A stretch of DNA of 64,000 nt. It comes from Dactylis glomerata (lineage: Eukaryota > Streptophyta > Magnoliopsida > Poales > Poaceae). The position numbers and the translations under genes are program-made. Below, one piece after another: positions 20,365-32,490 of this stretch. The DNA lies in contig QXEO01000247.1 in NCBI GenBank assembly GCA_007115705.1, positions 15,054,291-15,118,290 on the forward strand, in the 5' to 3' direction. Under the pieces are notes generated by a model. It had not been told where the DNA came from. It was given only the letters and a program-made list of their open reading frames with translations, and ran no database searches. Every line of letters begins with the position of its first letter. The stretch's first letter is position 1.

Positions 20365-20499
20365 TTCGATCAACAATACGCCAATGTTTTTCGCTCTTCC
20401 TTGCTGCTGGGTTTACTGATGATGTGTTTGGCGTGTGTGATCCTGCGTTCATTTGTTTTGCACACATAAAGCCTCGGTGATGAGGCTTAGTGATGCTAA

Positions 20500-21133
20500 T
20501 CTCAATAATAAAGATGGCTGATGCCTACTGTATTCTTTGCTTTAGAATGAGCGTCGCGATCTCGCCATTTACTGTAATTGATGCTGTGAATTGCTGTGAG
20601 GTTATTATTCCTGAAAATAGAAGCAAAATAGGAGTATTGCTCTATACTGTACAAAGACTGCTGAGAGAGTGTTAGTGATGAACTGATGGTGTGCGTGCGC
20701 CACTGTCTCCTGGCAGTAACCTTCATCGTCTGGAAGCAGTATTTCTCGCGTATTACAGTACAAACTGAATCGACATTCTTCCATCTGCATACATTCTACA
20801 GCTTACTCGAATTGATGTTGAGCGACATTCTTCCATATGCATACATTGTACAGCATTCTTCCAAACTGAATCTCAACAATAAAGATGGCTGCTGCCTACT
20901 TTATCCTTTGCTTAAGAGTGAACGTCGCGGTCTCGCAGTTTACTGTAATTGACGTTGTGAATTGCTGTGAGGATACGATCAAGATCCTGAAAATACACGA
21001 AAATAGTACGCTTGTGGAACAGGGAGTATTTGTATGAAAACAGTTGAGATTCCATCAATTTCTTACTCCTGTATTTGACTTCTCCAAGTGTTAGTGATGA
21101 TGTGCGAGCGCCACTGGCCCGGAAGCAGTATAA
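20500..21133 (+). repeat. tandem duplication downstream of MCTP
   Basis: Unit 1 (about 20500-20740) and unit 2 (about 20870-21133) share aataaagatggctg, tttactgtaattga, gaattgctgtgagg and agtgttagtgatga in the same order. Each carries an AATAAA (20507-20512, 20878-20883). The spacer also repeats cgacattcttccat and gcatacatt at about 20771 and 20822. Confidence 0.75.
20507..20512 (+). terminator. candidate poly(A) signal for MCTP
   Basis: AATAAA 143 bp after the stop codon. It is repeated at 20878-20883 in the duplicated unit. Confidence 0.45.
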
Positions 21134-21137
21134 GTTA

Positions 21138-21237
21138 CTCCCTCTTATTAGAAATAATTGTAAGTGATTTTATACTAACTTAGTATAAAGTTTATACTAA
21201 GTCACCCTCACCAACACATATTTCCGATTGAACAGAG
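21138..21237. mobile_element. degenerate Stowaway-like MITE
   Basis: Starts TA|CTCCCTCTTATTAGAAATAA, contains an internal actaacttagtataaagtttatactaagt palindrome-like segment and ends in cagag|TA. The right end is poorly conserved. Confidence 0.4.
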
Positions 21238-22913
21238 TACTACAATATATCAACTGAAACAATATTAGCTTTTGTTAGAACATATAACTTTATAGCTTAG
21301 GGTACAAGAGTTCATGTCGACTCATTACAGAGTGGCATAACTTCTCTAAACTCTTGATCGCCAAAAGAGCTGTTGGCTTCTCTTCTGTCATGCCTGACTG
21401 TAATTCCTGCAGGTTATTCATTCCTGCCTTGGTCTCTTCGTAACTAGACCATAATCTTGATCTATCCTTCTTCCATCTGCATACATGAGCATTTTTGCTG
21501 TTGCAGGTAAATATGGCCATATTATTTACTTTCAGGTTTCAGCTGTTACATTTATTTGTGCGATGACACTTCGGCTGTTACTTAACATGTAGTAATAATA
21601 TTGGCGTGACATAAGAATTTAGATAACACATCCGCTGGAAGTCTGGAACCAAGAGAGGAAAGCGTAAAAGGTGTTTGATCATCTGAACCAAGAGTACAAG
21701 GCGAAAAAGAGCATGTCAACAACATATCACACATTACTAAATTAATTGGAAGCAAAAACACTGTTACTAGCCGGTTGCATGCCGTTGAAGGGAATCAAAT
21801 TGTGCTTAGAAATGCTACAAGAGCCGCTGCTGCAGCTGCCACTCAGATCGCTACTAGGCAGACATGCACCAAGTAAGCCAAATTAGGCAGCAGAATCTGC
21901 ATAAGCAGATGGGATTGATCCCTGATCACATGCTCCATGCCGTGGGACGCACCTCCTGATCTTTGCCACGCCCACAAATCACCAAGACATCCGTACGCTG
22001 CCAGTTGCTAAATTAGATGGAGATCTGTCGAGACTCGAGTTCATCACTTTGCCATGCACTTGCAGGCAGCAACGGTGCCGACCTGTTTAGGGTAAAATGC
22101 AAGCACCGGTTAATGGACTTGAAAAATCTAAGTTGCTCAGTTTGATCAGATCTACCATACACTTTGCATCGCACGCACACGGAAAAGGGCAGGGCAGGGT
22201 GATGGTGCACGTGAAGGTGACTTTTCCACCATATGGCAGACAGGATTCAGATTTTCAGACAGAAAACTACAAGAACACAGAAATTCCTTGGACTCATGTA
22301 ATGCGTTTACCTGTGAATAAATCATGGTTTCGTACGGCAGGAGTGAGAGTGGTACAGTGGGACTCGGAGTGATCTGGTAGTTTATCGTCTGAAGAACTGG
22401 CAGTGAGACAGTGAGAGTGGGTGGGTGAGCCCTGTGCGCGCACTGAAAATGATGGCGGCCTGATCTAGGAGACGATTGGACAGCATGATCTTGGAGCTCG
22501 TCTTTTCGTGCAGCTCAGCTCGATGTGGGAGGTGCCTCCTTGCTCTATCTTGCTCTCGTTGTTGGGTCTGTGGTGGTTTGGGGTTTTGCTAAGTTTTTGT
22601 GTGGGTTGTTTCTGGAGCAGAATCCATGTGCAACGGCTCTTACTGCTTAAGGAGGAAAGTTCATCTAGATTTTCTTCGGTTTTTGCATGATCTTATGCTT
22701 CGAATAGCAGTTTCGCAAACCATGAGTTTTGCATGCCCTTACAAAAAAAACTACTTTCGAGTTTCGAACATGTCCTGGGAAGTGGGAAGGAAAATATGCT
22801 AGCCTGAACATGCCCACATATGTACCTGTTCTCTGAAACTTAGTCGCTTGTGAGCATATAGTACAACTTATCCTTAGCAATTTTTCTTGAAAAGTATGAC
22901 TTCTTAGACTGTA
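21238..22913. other. intergenic DNA, no gene recognised
   Basis: Only short frames without domain signal. A third copy of ttcttccatctgcatacat occurs near 21467, linking it to the MCTP downstream repeats. Confidence 0.5.
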
Positions 22914-23071
22914 CTCCCTCTGTTTATAAATATAAAATATTTTAGATTTGTGAAGCAAATGTATGTAAACATATTTTAGTATGTATATTCGAGTGAACCT
23001 ACACACTAAAAGATGTCTAGATATATTTACTTCATAAAGCTAAAACATCTTATATTTATAAACGGAGGGAG
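22914..23071 (-). mobile_element. Stowaway MITE, 158 bp
   Basis: TA-flanked, with ends CTCCCTCTGTTTATAAATAT and the complementary ATATTTATAAACGGAGGGAG. It is the same family and the same length as the element at 49267-49424, but in the opposite orientation. Confidence 0.9.
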
Positions 23072-23336
23072 TACATATTTAGGCTTCTATTCATACCTTA
23101 TATACCTGTATTTGTACCTCTATATATAATGAAGAAGCCACACCGGAATCGGTGTCGAGCATTCCCCTCCAAACCCTAGCGATACTACGTCTCACATGAC
23201 TATTCGAGCAAATTGTGAAACATCACATAATGAGCTCATGGCAGTATTCCCGCAACCGCAAGGACAGTGTTTGAGGCACCAGATTATTTTATCGGGCATA
23301 CGGCATCGCGAACTGCAGTATGTTCATAGTCTCATA

Positions 23337-23420
23337 CTCCCTCCAAATCCATAATAAGTGCCACTGATTTTGTACTACAATTTTATGCTATTCAGCGATA
23401 CTTATTGTGAATAGGAGGGG
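23337..23420. mobile_element. short Stowaway-like MITE, 84 bp
   Basis: TA|CTCCCTCCAAATCCATAATA ... CTTATTGTGAATAGGAGGGG|TA. The inverted ends carry several mismatches. Confidence 0.65.
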
Positions 23421-23422
23421 TA

Positions 23423-24004
23423 TTTTTTTTTTGCGAAAGTCTCACATATACTCTCATAGACCTCGCAGCCTGACACTGACAGCCAAGAAACATCAATTCT
23501 TGATGGGCTTCCACCACTTCCCATGGGCTACTTACAGCAGGAGTGCAAGACACATCAATCAATCTCCTTGGGTCAATATCTGGGCAGTCATTGACAGAAA
23601 AGCCTGGTAAAGTTTCCAAGTCGGCCCACTCATGGCACCTTTTCTTTGTCGATCTCTCTCCGCAATCCGCATGCACTATTGTTTGCTTCATCATTATTTC
23701 CTGGGAAAAGTAAACCTGATACTCCCGTGTAGTACTCTATTTTCTTTTTCTTTCTCCCGTGGATTCCATGCGTGTGGTGCTTATTGGCTTCCATATCCTA
23801 CGGGCAAGCACTAACGCACTCCCATGAAAAAGAGAGATAAAACGCGATGTGATGATTGGGAGCCGTGGATTCTCCGTATCATGGACATGATTGACCTTTC
23901 TCATGTAGAGTATGGCGGAATTTCCCAAGAAAAAGTAGTCTATCATCGAGTCATCGGGGCCGGCGGCAGTTCGGTAGTAGCTTAACTGACGGAAATTTCT
24001 TCTA
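23423..24004. other. intergenic DNA, no gene recognised
   Basis: Short frames only, with no repeat family recognised. Confidence 0.5.
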
Positions 24005-24177
24005 CTCCCTCTGGTTCAGTTAACAGGCGCACATGTAGTTTAAGAAAACATTTTGATCGTTAACTTAGTGAGAATTATACATCTCTGTTAATATAAATCC
24101 AATGCTACAGCTTTTGTGATATATAATTTATATTTATTGGACGAAACTAAGGTAACTTTTAAACTGAACCAATGAAG
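24005..24177. mobile_element. possible Stowaway-like MITE, 173 bp
   Basis: TA|CTCCCTCTGGTTCAGTTAA ... TTTAAACTGAACCAATGAAG|TA. The subterminal inverted repeat is clear; the last bases of the right end are not canonical. Confidence 0.5.
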
Positions 24178-25709
24178 TAAAATTCTTTGCAGGGCTTCCC
24201 TTGTCTATGCCTCACGTTCCAACACCAACTTAACTTTCTTTATTACCCTTGTCAACCTCAGATCATCTAGTCTTCTTTGCCTCTTTTCATTCCTCTCACG
24301 TGCCTCCTTTAAGTCCTTTCTTAGTTCAAACAATTTTTTCTAGAGAATAAAAAGAGTAATCATATTGTATACCACTCATGGCAAAACCTTGGATAATAGA
24401 TATTCAACATGTATGGACCAACAATGCCCTCCTCGAATAAAGGCTCTGAATAAAGGCTCTCTTTACTTCTCTGCTCTTTTTGTCTAGAAAACTCCATTCA
24501 CTCCAGGGGTGGACCTACATAGGTCCAGCGGGTGCCACGGGACACCGGGTAAGTCTCTGCCTTACCCAGAAGATTTTGTATATACGTAGATGTATTGATA
24601 TAAGTAATGCAGAGAATTCACAGACATAGGCAGCTAATCCTAGAAAGAGCCCTTCCCAAGAATAGATCGCTCCCCGCGTCACTCCCCAAAGTGACCGGGG
24701 GCACACACCGCGCGTAGCCAAGAGCCCTCCCCGCCGCCGGCTCCCCTCGCCGCCGCTGCCGCCAGCCCTCGCCGCGGCGGCAGCGGGCCAAGTCGCCGAA
24801 GGTGAGCTGGGGTGGTTGCCGAAGATCGGTGTTAGAGCTGCTGGGGCGGTGAAGGCCGCCACATCGTCGAGTAGCAGCTAGGGCGGCGCCCCGGGGCGGG
24901 GTGGTGGCGGAGATCTACCACGGCGACACGTTGACCGGCGACGGGGGCCGGTCGAGGTCGGGTAGGGTTGAACCTAGATCTTGATTTGGGAGTCAGCCGC
25001 CTCCCGATCCCCTCCTCGTTGCGCGGTTTGGTCGGTTCCGGTGGAAGATCATCACTATTATGTCTTCTTCTTCCTCGACGCCGGCCTTCCATCGGTGAGG
25101 TTTGGAGCGGCAGTCCAACAGGGTGCCGATGGGTGGTGTGGGGGCTACTTGCTTGGCTTGAATAAAGGAGGCGGTCCTAGGGTTCCTTCTCGTGCCAAGA
25201 TGAGGATCTATCGGATGCCTGTCTCCATGGATCCGGCGGGAGTGTCGTGTTCCGATGAGCTCCACTAGGCTTCATGCCTGGAGATTGCTGGATCAGATGG
25301 GATTCGGTGGGGCGCACCCTTATTTTTATCTGACCGTTTGAATTATAGAGGGAGCATTGCGAAGCTCTTCTGGATGTTACCATCATGATTGCACGATTTC
25401 TCGTTCCATGGTGAAGTCAGCTAGCGGAGAATATCATGGAAGCCGACTTTTGGGGAATAGCAATGGTGGTTCGAGTCTTCGTGGTGAGGAGGACTTGCTT
25501 TGTGATTCGTGACTCGTAGTAGCGACATGGAAAGTGGGGGCCGATAGTACAGGAGAAGTTCAAGGTCCTACCTTATAGGGTGAAAATCCAAGGTCTGGCC
25601 TTAATTGGTTGTGCCTGGCAATGGCCTTGTTGAAGGCATTGTTTTGTGAGCGGAGACTTTTCTCCCGGGTGAAAACCTAAGATCTATTGATCAGGCGACG
25701 ACGGCGGTT
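24178..25709. other. unclassified repeat-like sequence, split by element 2
   Basis: From about 24510 the sequence is mixed GC-rich text that continues after the insertion at 36658-36900, where it ends in a ttgatattaatatatac tail. Such tails recall a retroelement 3' end, and a similar one occurs at 37955-37985. No open coding frame or terminal repeat could be defined. Confidence 0.35.
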
Positions 25710-25714
25710 GTGCA
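25710..25714. repeat. target duplication GTGCA, left
   Basis: Matches GTGCA at 36658-36662. It defines element 2 as a single insertion including everything nested within it. Confidence 0.9.
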
Positions 25715-27120
25715 TGATGACCCACAAGTATAGGGGATCGCAACAGTCTTCGAGGAAAGTAAAACCCAAATTTATTGATTCGACACAAGGAGAGCCAAAG
25801 AATATTTATAAGCCTTAACAGATGAGTTGTCAATTCAGCTGCACTTGGAAACAGACTTGCTCGCAGCGGTTTATCAGTAGCAACAGTTTTATAGTGGTGA
25901 CAGTAGTAAAATAGTAGCAGCAATAGTAAAATAAAGACAATAATGGTATCAATAGTAAACCGTAGGATTAAATACTGTAGGCATAGGGATGGATGAACGA
26001 GCGTTGCATGGACAAGATAATTCATGTAATAATCAAGACATGGGCAATTACAGATAAATAATGATAAAGCATCCTAGTACTAAACAACCATAGGCATGTG
26101 TTCCGTAAATAGTCGTACATGCTCGCAATGAGAAACTTGCACGACATCTTCTGTCCTACCAGCCCGTTTGCAGCGGGGCCTCAAGGGAATCTACTGGTAA
26201 TTAATGTACTCCTTTTAATAAAGTACCAGAGCAAAGCATTAACACTCAGTGAACACATGTGATCCTCACATCACAGCCATCCCCTTCGGTTATCCCAATT
26301 ATTGTCACTTTGGGGCCTCGGGTTCCAGACAACAATATGTGTATACAACTTGCAGGTAAGATCATAAACAACAATTATCATCATAAAACAACAACAAGTT
26401 CAGATATGAGATCATGGCACTTGGGCCCAAAGTGACAAGCATTAAGCACAACAAGTTACAACAATGTCATAAGCACTAACAATGGATACTAGGCACCATG
26501 CCCTAACAATCTCATAGCAATTACATGAATGATCTCATCCAATTCCTATCATCCCCTTCTCCTATAACGGGAATCACTCACACATGGATGGGGAAATCAT
26601 GGATGGTTGATGGAGAGACGTCGGTGATGATGATGGCGATGATCTCCTCCAAATTCCTGTCCCAGTAGGGTGCCAGAACGGAGTTTCTGGTTCCGAATCG
26701 TGCTTTCTGATGGTGGCGGCGCAGCGGAACTCTATCTGGGAAAAATGCCGAACCCCCCTTCCCCGATATTTTCAGGTCAGAGGGTATATGTAGGCGGAAG
26801 GGGGGCTCGAGGAGATGGCTGGGGCGGCCACACCACCCCCTGGCGCGGCCTGGCCTAGCCCGCGCCATCAGGTGGTGTGGTGCCCTCCTGGCCCCTCTCT
26901 GTCTCGTACTCTGGCTCCATGTGTCTTCTGGTAAAATAGGATTTTTGCAGTATTTTTCCGGGATTTTTCCTAAAAGTCGGATTTCTGCACAAAAACAAGA
27001 CACCAGGGCAATTCTGCTGAAAACAGCGTTAGTCCATGTTAGTTGTATCCAAAACACACAAATTAGAGGAGAAATAACAACAAAAGTCTTCGGGAAAGTA
27101 GATACGTTTTGGACATATCA
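25715..27120 (-). repeat. element 2, 3' LTR
   Basis: On the minus strand it starts TGATATGTCCAAAACG and ends GGGTCATCA. 1406 bp against 1413 bp for its partner, with small indels in the GC-rich part near 26750-26870. Confidence 0.9.
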
Positions 27121-27135
27121 ACTCCCCCAAGCTTA
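27121..27135 (-). other. element 2 polypurine tract
   Basis: The minus strand reads AAGCTTGGGGGAGT directly before the 3' LTR, close to the tract of element 1. Confidence 0.75.
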
Positions 27136-27526
27136 GCTTATTGCTTGTCCTCAAGCAATTCAGTTAACAACTGAGTGCGGTAAAAGAAACTTTCACAAAC
27201 ACATTTGCTTCATAAGATGTATATATTCTCACTATATGATAAAGTACTTAAGCAATTCATAATAAGAAGTATGCAACTAATGTTTTCTAGTAGTTATGCA
27301 AGCTATGAAAGAGTGCCAACACACTAATAACAAGCAACATGAAACATAAGAACCTACAAGACTGTAATGCTCATAATAAGATATGAAAGAGTGGTATCTC
27401 GCTTGCCTTTATTTGTGGAGCAAAACATAAATGCCAAGGCACCTCTGAAGTCCAAGAGAAGACTAGAAGTAGGAATATCAAAGATACAAGCGTCAAAGTT
27501 ATACCACAATTAACCGTGTTTTGGGA

Positions 27527-29024
27527 TGATACGTCCATTTTGCATCACTATTTTGTATCATAATTTACTGTTATTCATTGATATATTTCATATTTAGAGA
27601 TGATACTTATGTTGTTTCCTCTGTTTTTAATGTTTGATGATCATTGGAGAATTTGCTGCCGGAGTCAGGATTCTGCTGGAAAAAGGACCGTCAAGATACC
27701 ATATTTCTGAAGATCAACAATTCCAGAGAAATACCCAGAAATTCATATAATATCAGAAGACGAAAGTAGCCAGAAGGAGGAGGCGAGAGGAGCAGCAGGG
27801 TGGGCTCACCACCAGGGGGCGCGGGCCCACCCCTGGCCACACCGCCCTGTGGTGAGGCCACCCTGGCCCACTACTGCCATCGCCCCCTCGCGTATATCAT
27901 CGTCCCCGAAAACCTAATTCAGGGGGGGCTCAGAGATAGACACCATCTCCTCTGCGGGGCGGAAAACATCGAGAGAGAAAAGCTCTTCGGCAGGGAGAAA
28001 TCTGTCAGGGAAATTCCTTCCCAGAGAGGGGAGATCGTCGCCATCGTCATCACCATCGCGCTGGACTTCATCGGGATCATCATCACCATCATCATCATCA
28101 TCAGCACCTTCATCTCCACCATCACCATGCCATCCCGCTGTAACATCTTGGGTTGAATCTTGTCAAATTCTTAGGGGAAACTTTCCCGGTGTTGATTACC
28201 TTTGTAGTTGATGCTATTGAGTGGAACCGTTGAATTAAGGTTTATGTTCAGATTGTTATTTACCATTATTTCACCTTTGGTCATGATCCATATGATGTCT
28301 TGTGAGTAGTTCGTTTAGTTCTTGAGGACATGGGAGAAGTCGAGATGTTAGTAGTGAAACTATGTTGAGTAATATTTAATGGTTTGATATCTATGTTGTG
28401 GTGTTATTCTACTAGTGGTGTCATGTGAACGTCGACTACATGATACTTCACCATTTATGGGTCTAGTGGAATGCATTGTGTATTTGGCTACTAATTGTGG
28501 GGCTGTCGGAGCGACAGAAACCTAAACCCCCGTTAGGAAACCATTGCACGAGGGAGCGTAGGATCTCAGAGTTTAAGGCCGTGGTTAGATTTATCTTAAT
28601 TACTTTCTTGTATTTGCGGATGCTTCCAGGGGGGTATAATCACAAGTGTGTATTAGTCCTAGTAAGGGTAGTACGCTAGCACAGGTTCACCCCCATAACA
28701 CTTATCAAACCAATAAAGATTATTTAGCGGCATGAAGCGAAAGCTCTCGACAGAAACTCCCGTGTGTCCTTAGGAACGTTTGGTAATTATAAGTTACACA
28801 ACCGGCTTGTCCTTTGCATTAGAAAGGATTGGGCCACTTGCAGCAATTACTATTATTTTCTTTTATTTACTTGCATTACCAAATACCCCTGAAAACCTGT
28901 TTGCTAGTATTTACAGTGAATCCTTGATCAAAACCACTTATCAACACCTTCTGCTCCTCGTTGGGTTCGACACTCTTATTTATCGAAAGTACTACGATAC
29001 ACCCCCTATACTTGTGGGTCATCA
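27527..29024 (+). mobile_element. solo LTR nested in element 2
   Basis: Starts TGATACGTCCATTTTGCATC and ends GGGTCATCA. Flanks are TGGGA (27522-27526) and TGTGA (29025-29029), one change apart. No internal domain or second LTR is present, so this is the product of LTR-LTR recombination. The uninterrupted equivalent in element 1 (tttggga followed by catatcac on the reverse strand, near 11560-11580) confirms the junctions. A GGGCTGTCGG... frame and a cat-rich microsatellite (about 28070-28125) inside it are not genes. Confidence 0.82.
28070..28130 (+). repeat. ATC microsatellite in solo LTR
   Basis: Run of atc/atcacc units, also producing spurious Ile-rich and Met-rich frames. Confidence 0.7.
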
Positions 29025-30608
29025 TGTGACATGCACATTGCACTAAGAATGACAGCCATGCTCTCAAGAAAGTGCTTAAAGTTAGAAGATGAAGACTCAA
29101 CATAAAGTAAAAGAAAGGCCCTTCGCAGAGGGAAGTAGGGATTTAACATGTGCTAGAGCTTTTCATTTATAAAACAGAGATAAAAATTGTTTTGAGGTGG
29201 TTGTTCTTTGTCAACGACTGGCAATGGGGTTCTTACTATCTTCCATACTAAACAAGTTTAGAGAGATTGGCACATTTGTGCTCTTTTATAAAGCTTGGCA
29301 CTCCTCCCCACTTTTCCTTTCACAAACCATGGCTAACCGATTCCATCGGGTGCCCACCAACTTTCACATACCATGGAGGAGTGCCTTTTTTTCTTTTTTT
29401 CTTTTTTCCTTTTTTTCCTTTTTTGAAATATAACAATATGGAAGATAGCAAATCCGACCACTACGTCCTCATGAGCTAAAAACAGTGGCAAAAAAATGAG
29501 AAGTATTTGAAAGTTTTGAAAGGTAGCACATGAAAATTTACTTGGAATGGCTTGCAAATACAATGCATAGGAATTTATAGTGGGCTCTTTGGAATAAACT
29601 TGGTTTTTTGGTAGTTGGATGCATGAGAAGTATTCCCTCTCAGTACAAGTGAAGGCTAGCAAAAGACTGGGAAGCAACAATCGAGAGAGTAGTAACTGTC
29701 ATAATCATGCTTGCGACAAAACAAAATTAATATAGGTATAAAAACGATACAAGAGCTCTGAGGCAAATTAAATCATCAAGGCTTAATTGACTTTTTGCTC
29801 AGTCATATGCATGCTTGAGCATGTGCCAAGTCGATTCAAATGAAACTTTTCAGAGGAGGATACCACAATGTCATACCGTTTTATGAATAAAACAATGCAA
29901 GCAAACATCTACATGACATGCTACAGACTATTAGTAAATTGGAACAAATCATATGAGAGCAAGAACTACTAAACATCCATTAAATAACACACACCTTACA
30001 TGAACAAGCTAAGCACGTCCATATAAATGAGTATATATACAAAAATGAAAACAAATAGAGTTCATACCAGCCTCTTACCACATCTCGAATTGTCATGTGT
30101 CGTCATTATTGCCTTTCACTTGTGTGGCTTGAATAATATGAAGTGATAACCAAGCTCCAATGGAGTCACGAGAGACTGGACTCTGTAGCAAACTTTACAA
30201 AACCGGAGAAGAACAACAAATATTTTTGGGTTTTTGGATTTTAAAACAAGCACAAAAGGAAACAGCAAATAAAGCAAAATATTTTTGGATATTTCGAATA
30301 CCAAACCAAAGATAGAAGATAAATCAAACCAAAACTAGAAAACTAAAGAGGCAAATAAAGAGAAACAACAGAAATATTTTTGGTCTTTTTGTGTTTTGGA
30401 AAGCAGAAATAAGAACAAGAACAACAAAGAAAAAGAAAGCAAAACATGGATATACAAAGTACCGACAAAATATGATGTGTAGATGAGTGAGTCGTCAGCG
30501 TACCTCCCCCCAAACTTATGCTTTAGTCCTAAGTAGAGATCAATCCCAACGCTGGTAATCGCCCCAGGCTGATGGGTCATTGGGGGTACGATCATAATCA
30601 GGCTCTCG

Positions 30609-31682
30609 TCAAGATGAAGCAGAAGGTCCATAATCAATATAGGACTGCTGGTATGGGAACTCCCAAGTGCTGGAGGGATGGACATAATTATCTTCAGTTC
30701 CCTCTCCATCCTCGTGTACGTGCTGAGGGTGCTCCTCCATGTACGCGTCAAGCTCATCCTCCGTGAGTGACCATCCATTCCTGCCATCAAGGTTAAACAA
30801 AAGAGGTGCAGACAAATGGACTGATCGATCAGTCTTAACTACTCTCCAGGCTGACTTCTTGAGAAAGGTTATCTCATAAGACAAGTTGCCCAACCAAGCC
30901 TGAGAAGAAACAAACTTATGCTGGATCATAGAATTAAGATCAAGCCTCTCTATGGGAAATTGAATGTCCAAATCGTGTGGTACTGCACCATACAAGGCTA
31001 ATAAACGAGAAGCAATAAGTCCTCCACAAACTCCCCCTTTTTCGCGGTTAGTAGCAAGACGGAAAGCTATCAAAGCACCCAAATTATAAGTCCTATCCTG
31101 TCTCAAAGCAGCTGAAATAAAAGCTAAATCATAAGAGGATAACTTGTTTGCAGTCTTCCTAGCAAGAACACACTTGGCAATAAAATAGGCAAAATATCGA
31201 ATAGATGGGAAATGAATACTCCGAATTTTACCACTCTCTCCTGAGAAGCTTATTCCTTGGCAAATCTCTTCATACAAGTCCATCAACGACCTAGGTTGCT
31301 CCTTTATCTTTTCACGCGATCCCCACTGTGGTACTCTAATAGCTGCACAGAAAACATCAAAGGGCAAATCCACAGTTTTATTGTAAATTTTATAATGAAC
31401 CATGGGGTTAGGCAAAGACCAACTGAATCTAAAATCATGCACCACAGACATGGTTAGTTTAGCATATTAGTGAGGTTCACCATCAACAAAATGTTCCAAT
31501 CCTGCATTAGAGATTAGAGTTTGAAAATCCTGCAGAATCCCCGTGGCACTCATGAATTTCGAGCATGGATAGATAGAGGGAAAGACTTCCTCTTCACAAT
31601 GGACTTTCATAACTTCATGCACCTCTAACTCTTGTTGGATGAGTTGATATTCATTCTCCTCCATCTCTAATTTTTTTAACAA
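30609..31682 (-). pseudogene. element 2 second frame, unknown retrotransposon protein
   Basis: One reading frame of about 357 codons interrupted once by TAA at 31467-31469. The upstream piece starts MLKKLEMEENEYQLIQQE; the downstream piece (280 residues from an internal Met at 31451) contains PNPMVHYKIYNKTVDLPFD, FAYFIAKCVLARKTANK and an acidic tail. It sits 0.8 kb after the protease frame on the same strand. The layout resembles the extra frames of plant ATHILA-like or other large non-autonomous Gypsy elements, but I recognise no catalytic motif and assign no function. It could be a structural or regulatory element protein. Confidence 0.6.
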
Positions 31683-32490
31683 TCCTCATAAAAATGATTT
31701 TGAGACAAACAAATGTAGGGAAATACTATAGGGAGTTGCAAGAGGGCTAACATGCATCAAAATAACTTATCTAACAAATAGAACAAGCATGCAAACTCAT
31801 TTAACCTGTCACCTATAGTGCTAAAATACTCAAGAAATACTCCACTAAACAAAATTCTACTTGGACAATCGAAGGAGTCACATACCAGAGAATAAATGCT
31901 CCAAATCTCAACAGCAAAGATGGGCTGAGCAAGGAGATAAAAAATCGCGAGTAAGAACAGCAAGAACTTGTGTTTGAGCTATGGAGTGAAGATATTTTGG
32001 GAGAGAGAGTGAAGTGGCTGGTGGAGAGGTAAGTGGAGGGACAGGGGGGCCCCACACCATGCCACGGCGCGGCCTAGCCCTGGACGTGCCACCATGTGGT
32101 GTGGTGGTATGGTGGGTCCCCCTGAGGTGTCCCAGGTGCCTCTCTGCCCCAAATTTGACATAAAAATTTAAAAAGAATTTTCTGGAATTTTTTGATAAAC
32201 TTTATTTTAGAGGATTTTTTAAAAATTGACAAAAGATTAAAAACTCAGGAAAACGAATATGGAACGATAGAAAGCAAATCCAAACCAAGTCCATAGCAGC
32301 TCTAAGATACTCTAATATGCAACTAAACAGCGGAAACAAACGTGAACAAGGTGGAAACATGAGTAAAGAAAAGTAAATGCGGTGAAAGCATAGTTTCATT
32401 CATTCAAAAACCGCTTTGTTAACAAGGTTGATCAAGTCTTGTTACCAAACCAATTTTCTATAAAGCAAAACTTTCCATTTCACTAAATGA

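Noticed and set aside
26578..27057. 159-codon minus-strand frame and its counterpart at 36104-36535
   Set aside because: Both lie within the LTRs of element 2 and differ by indels between the copies.
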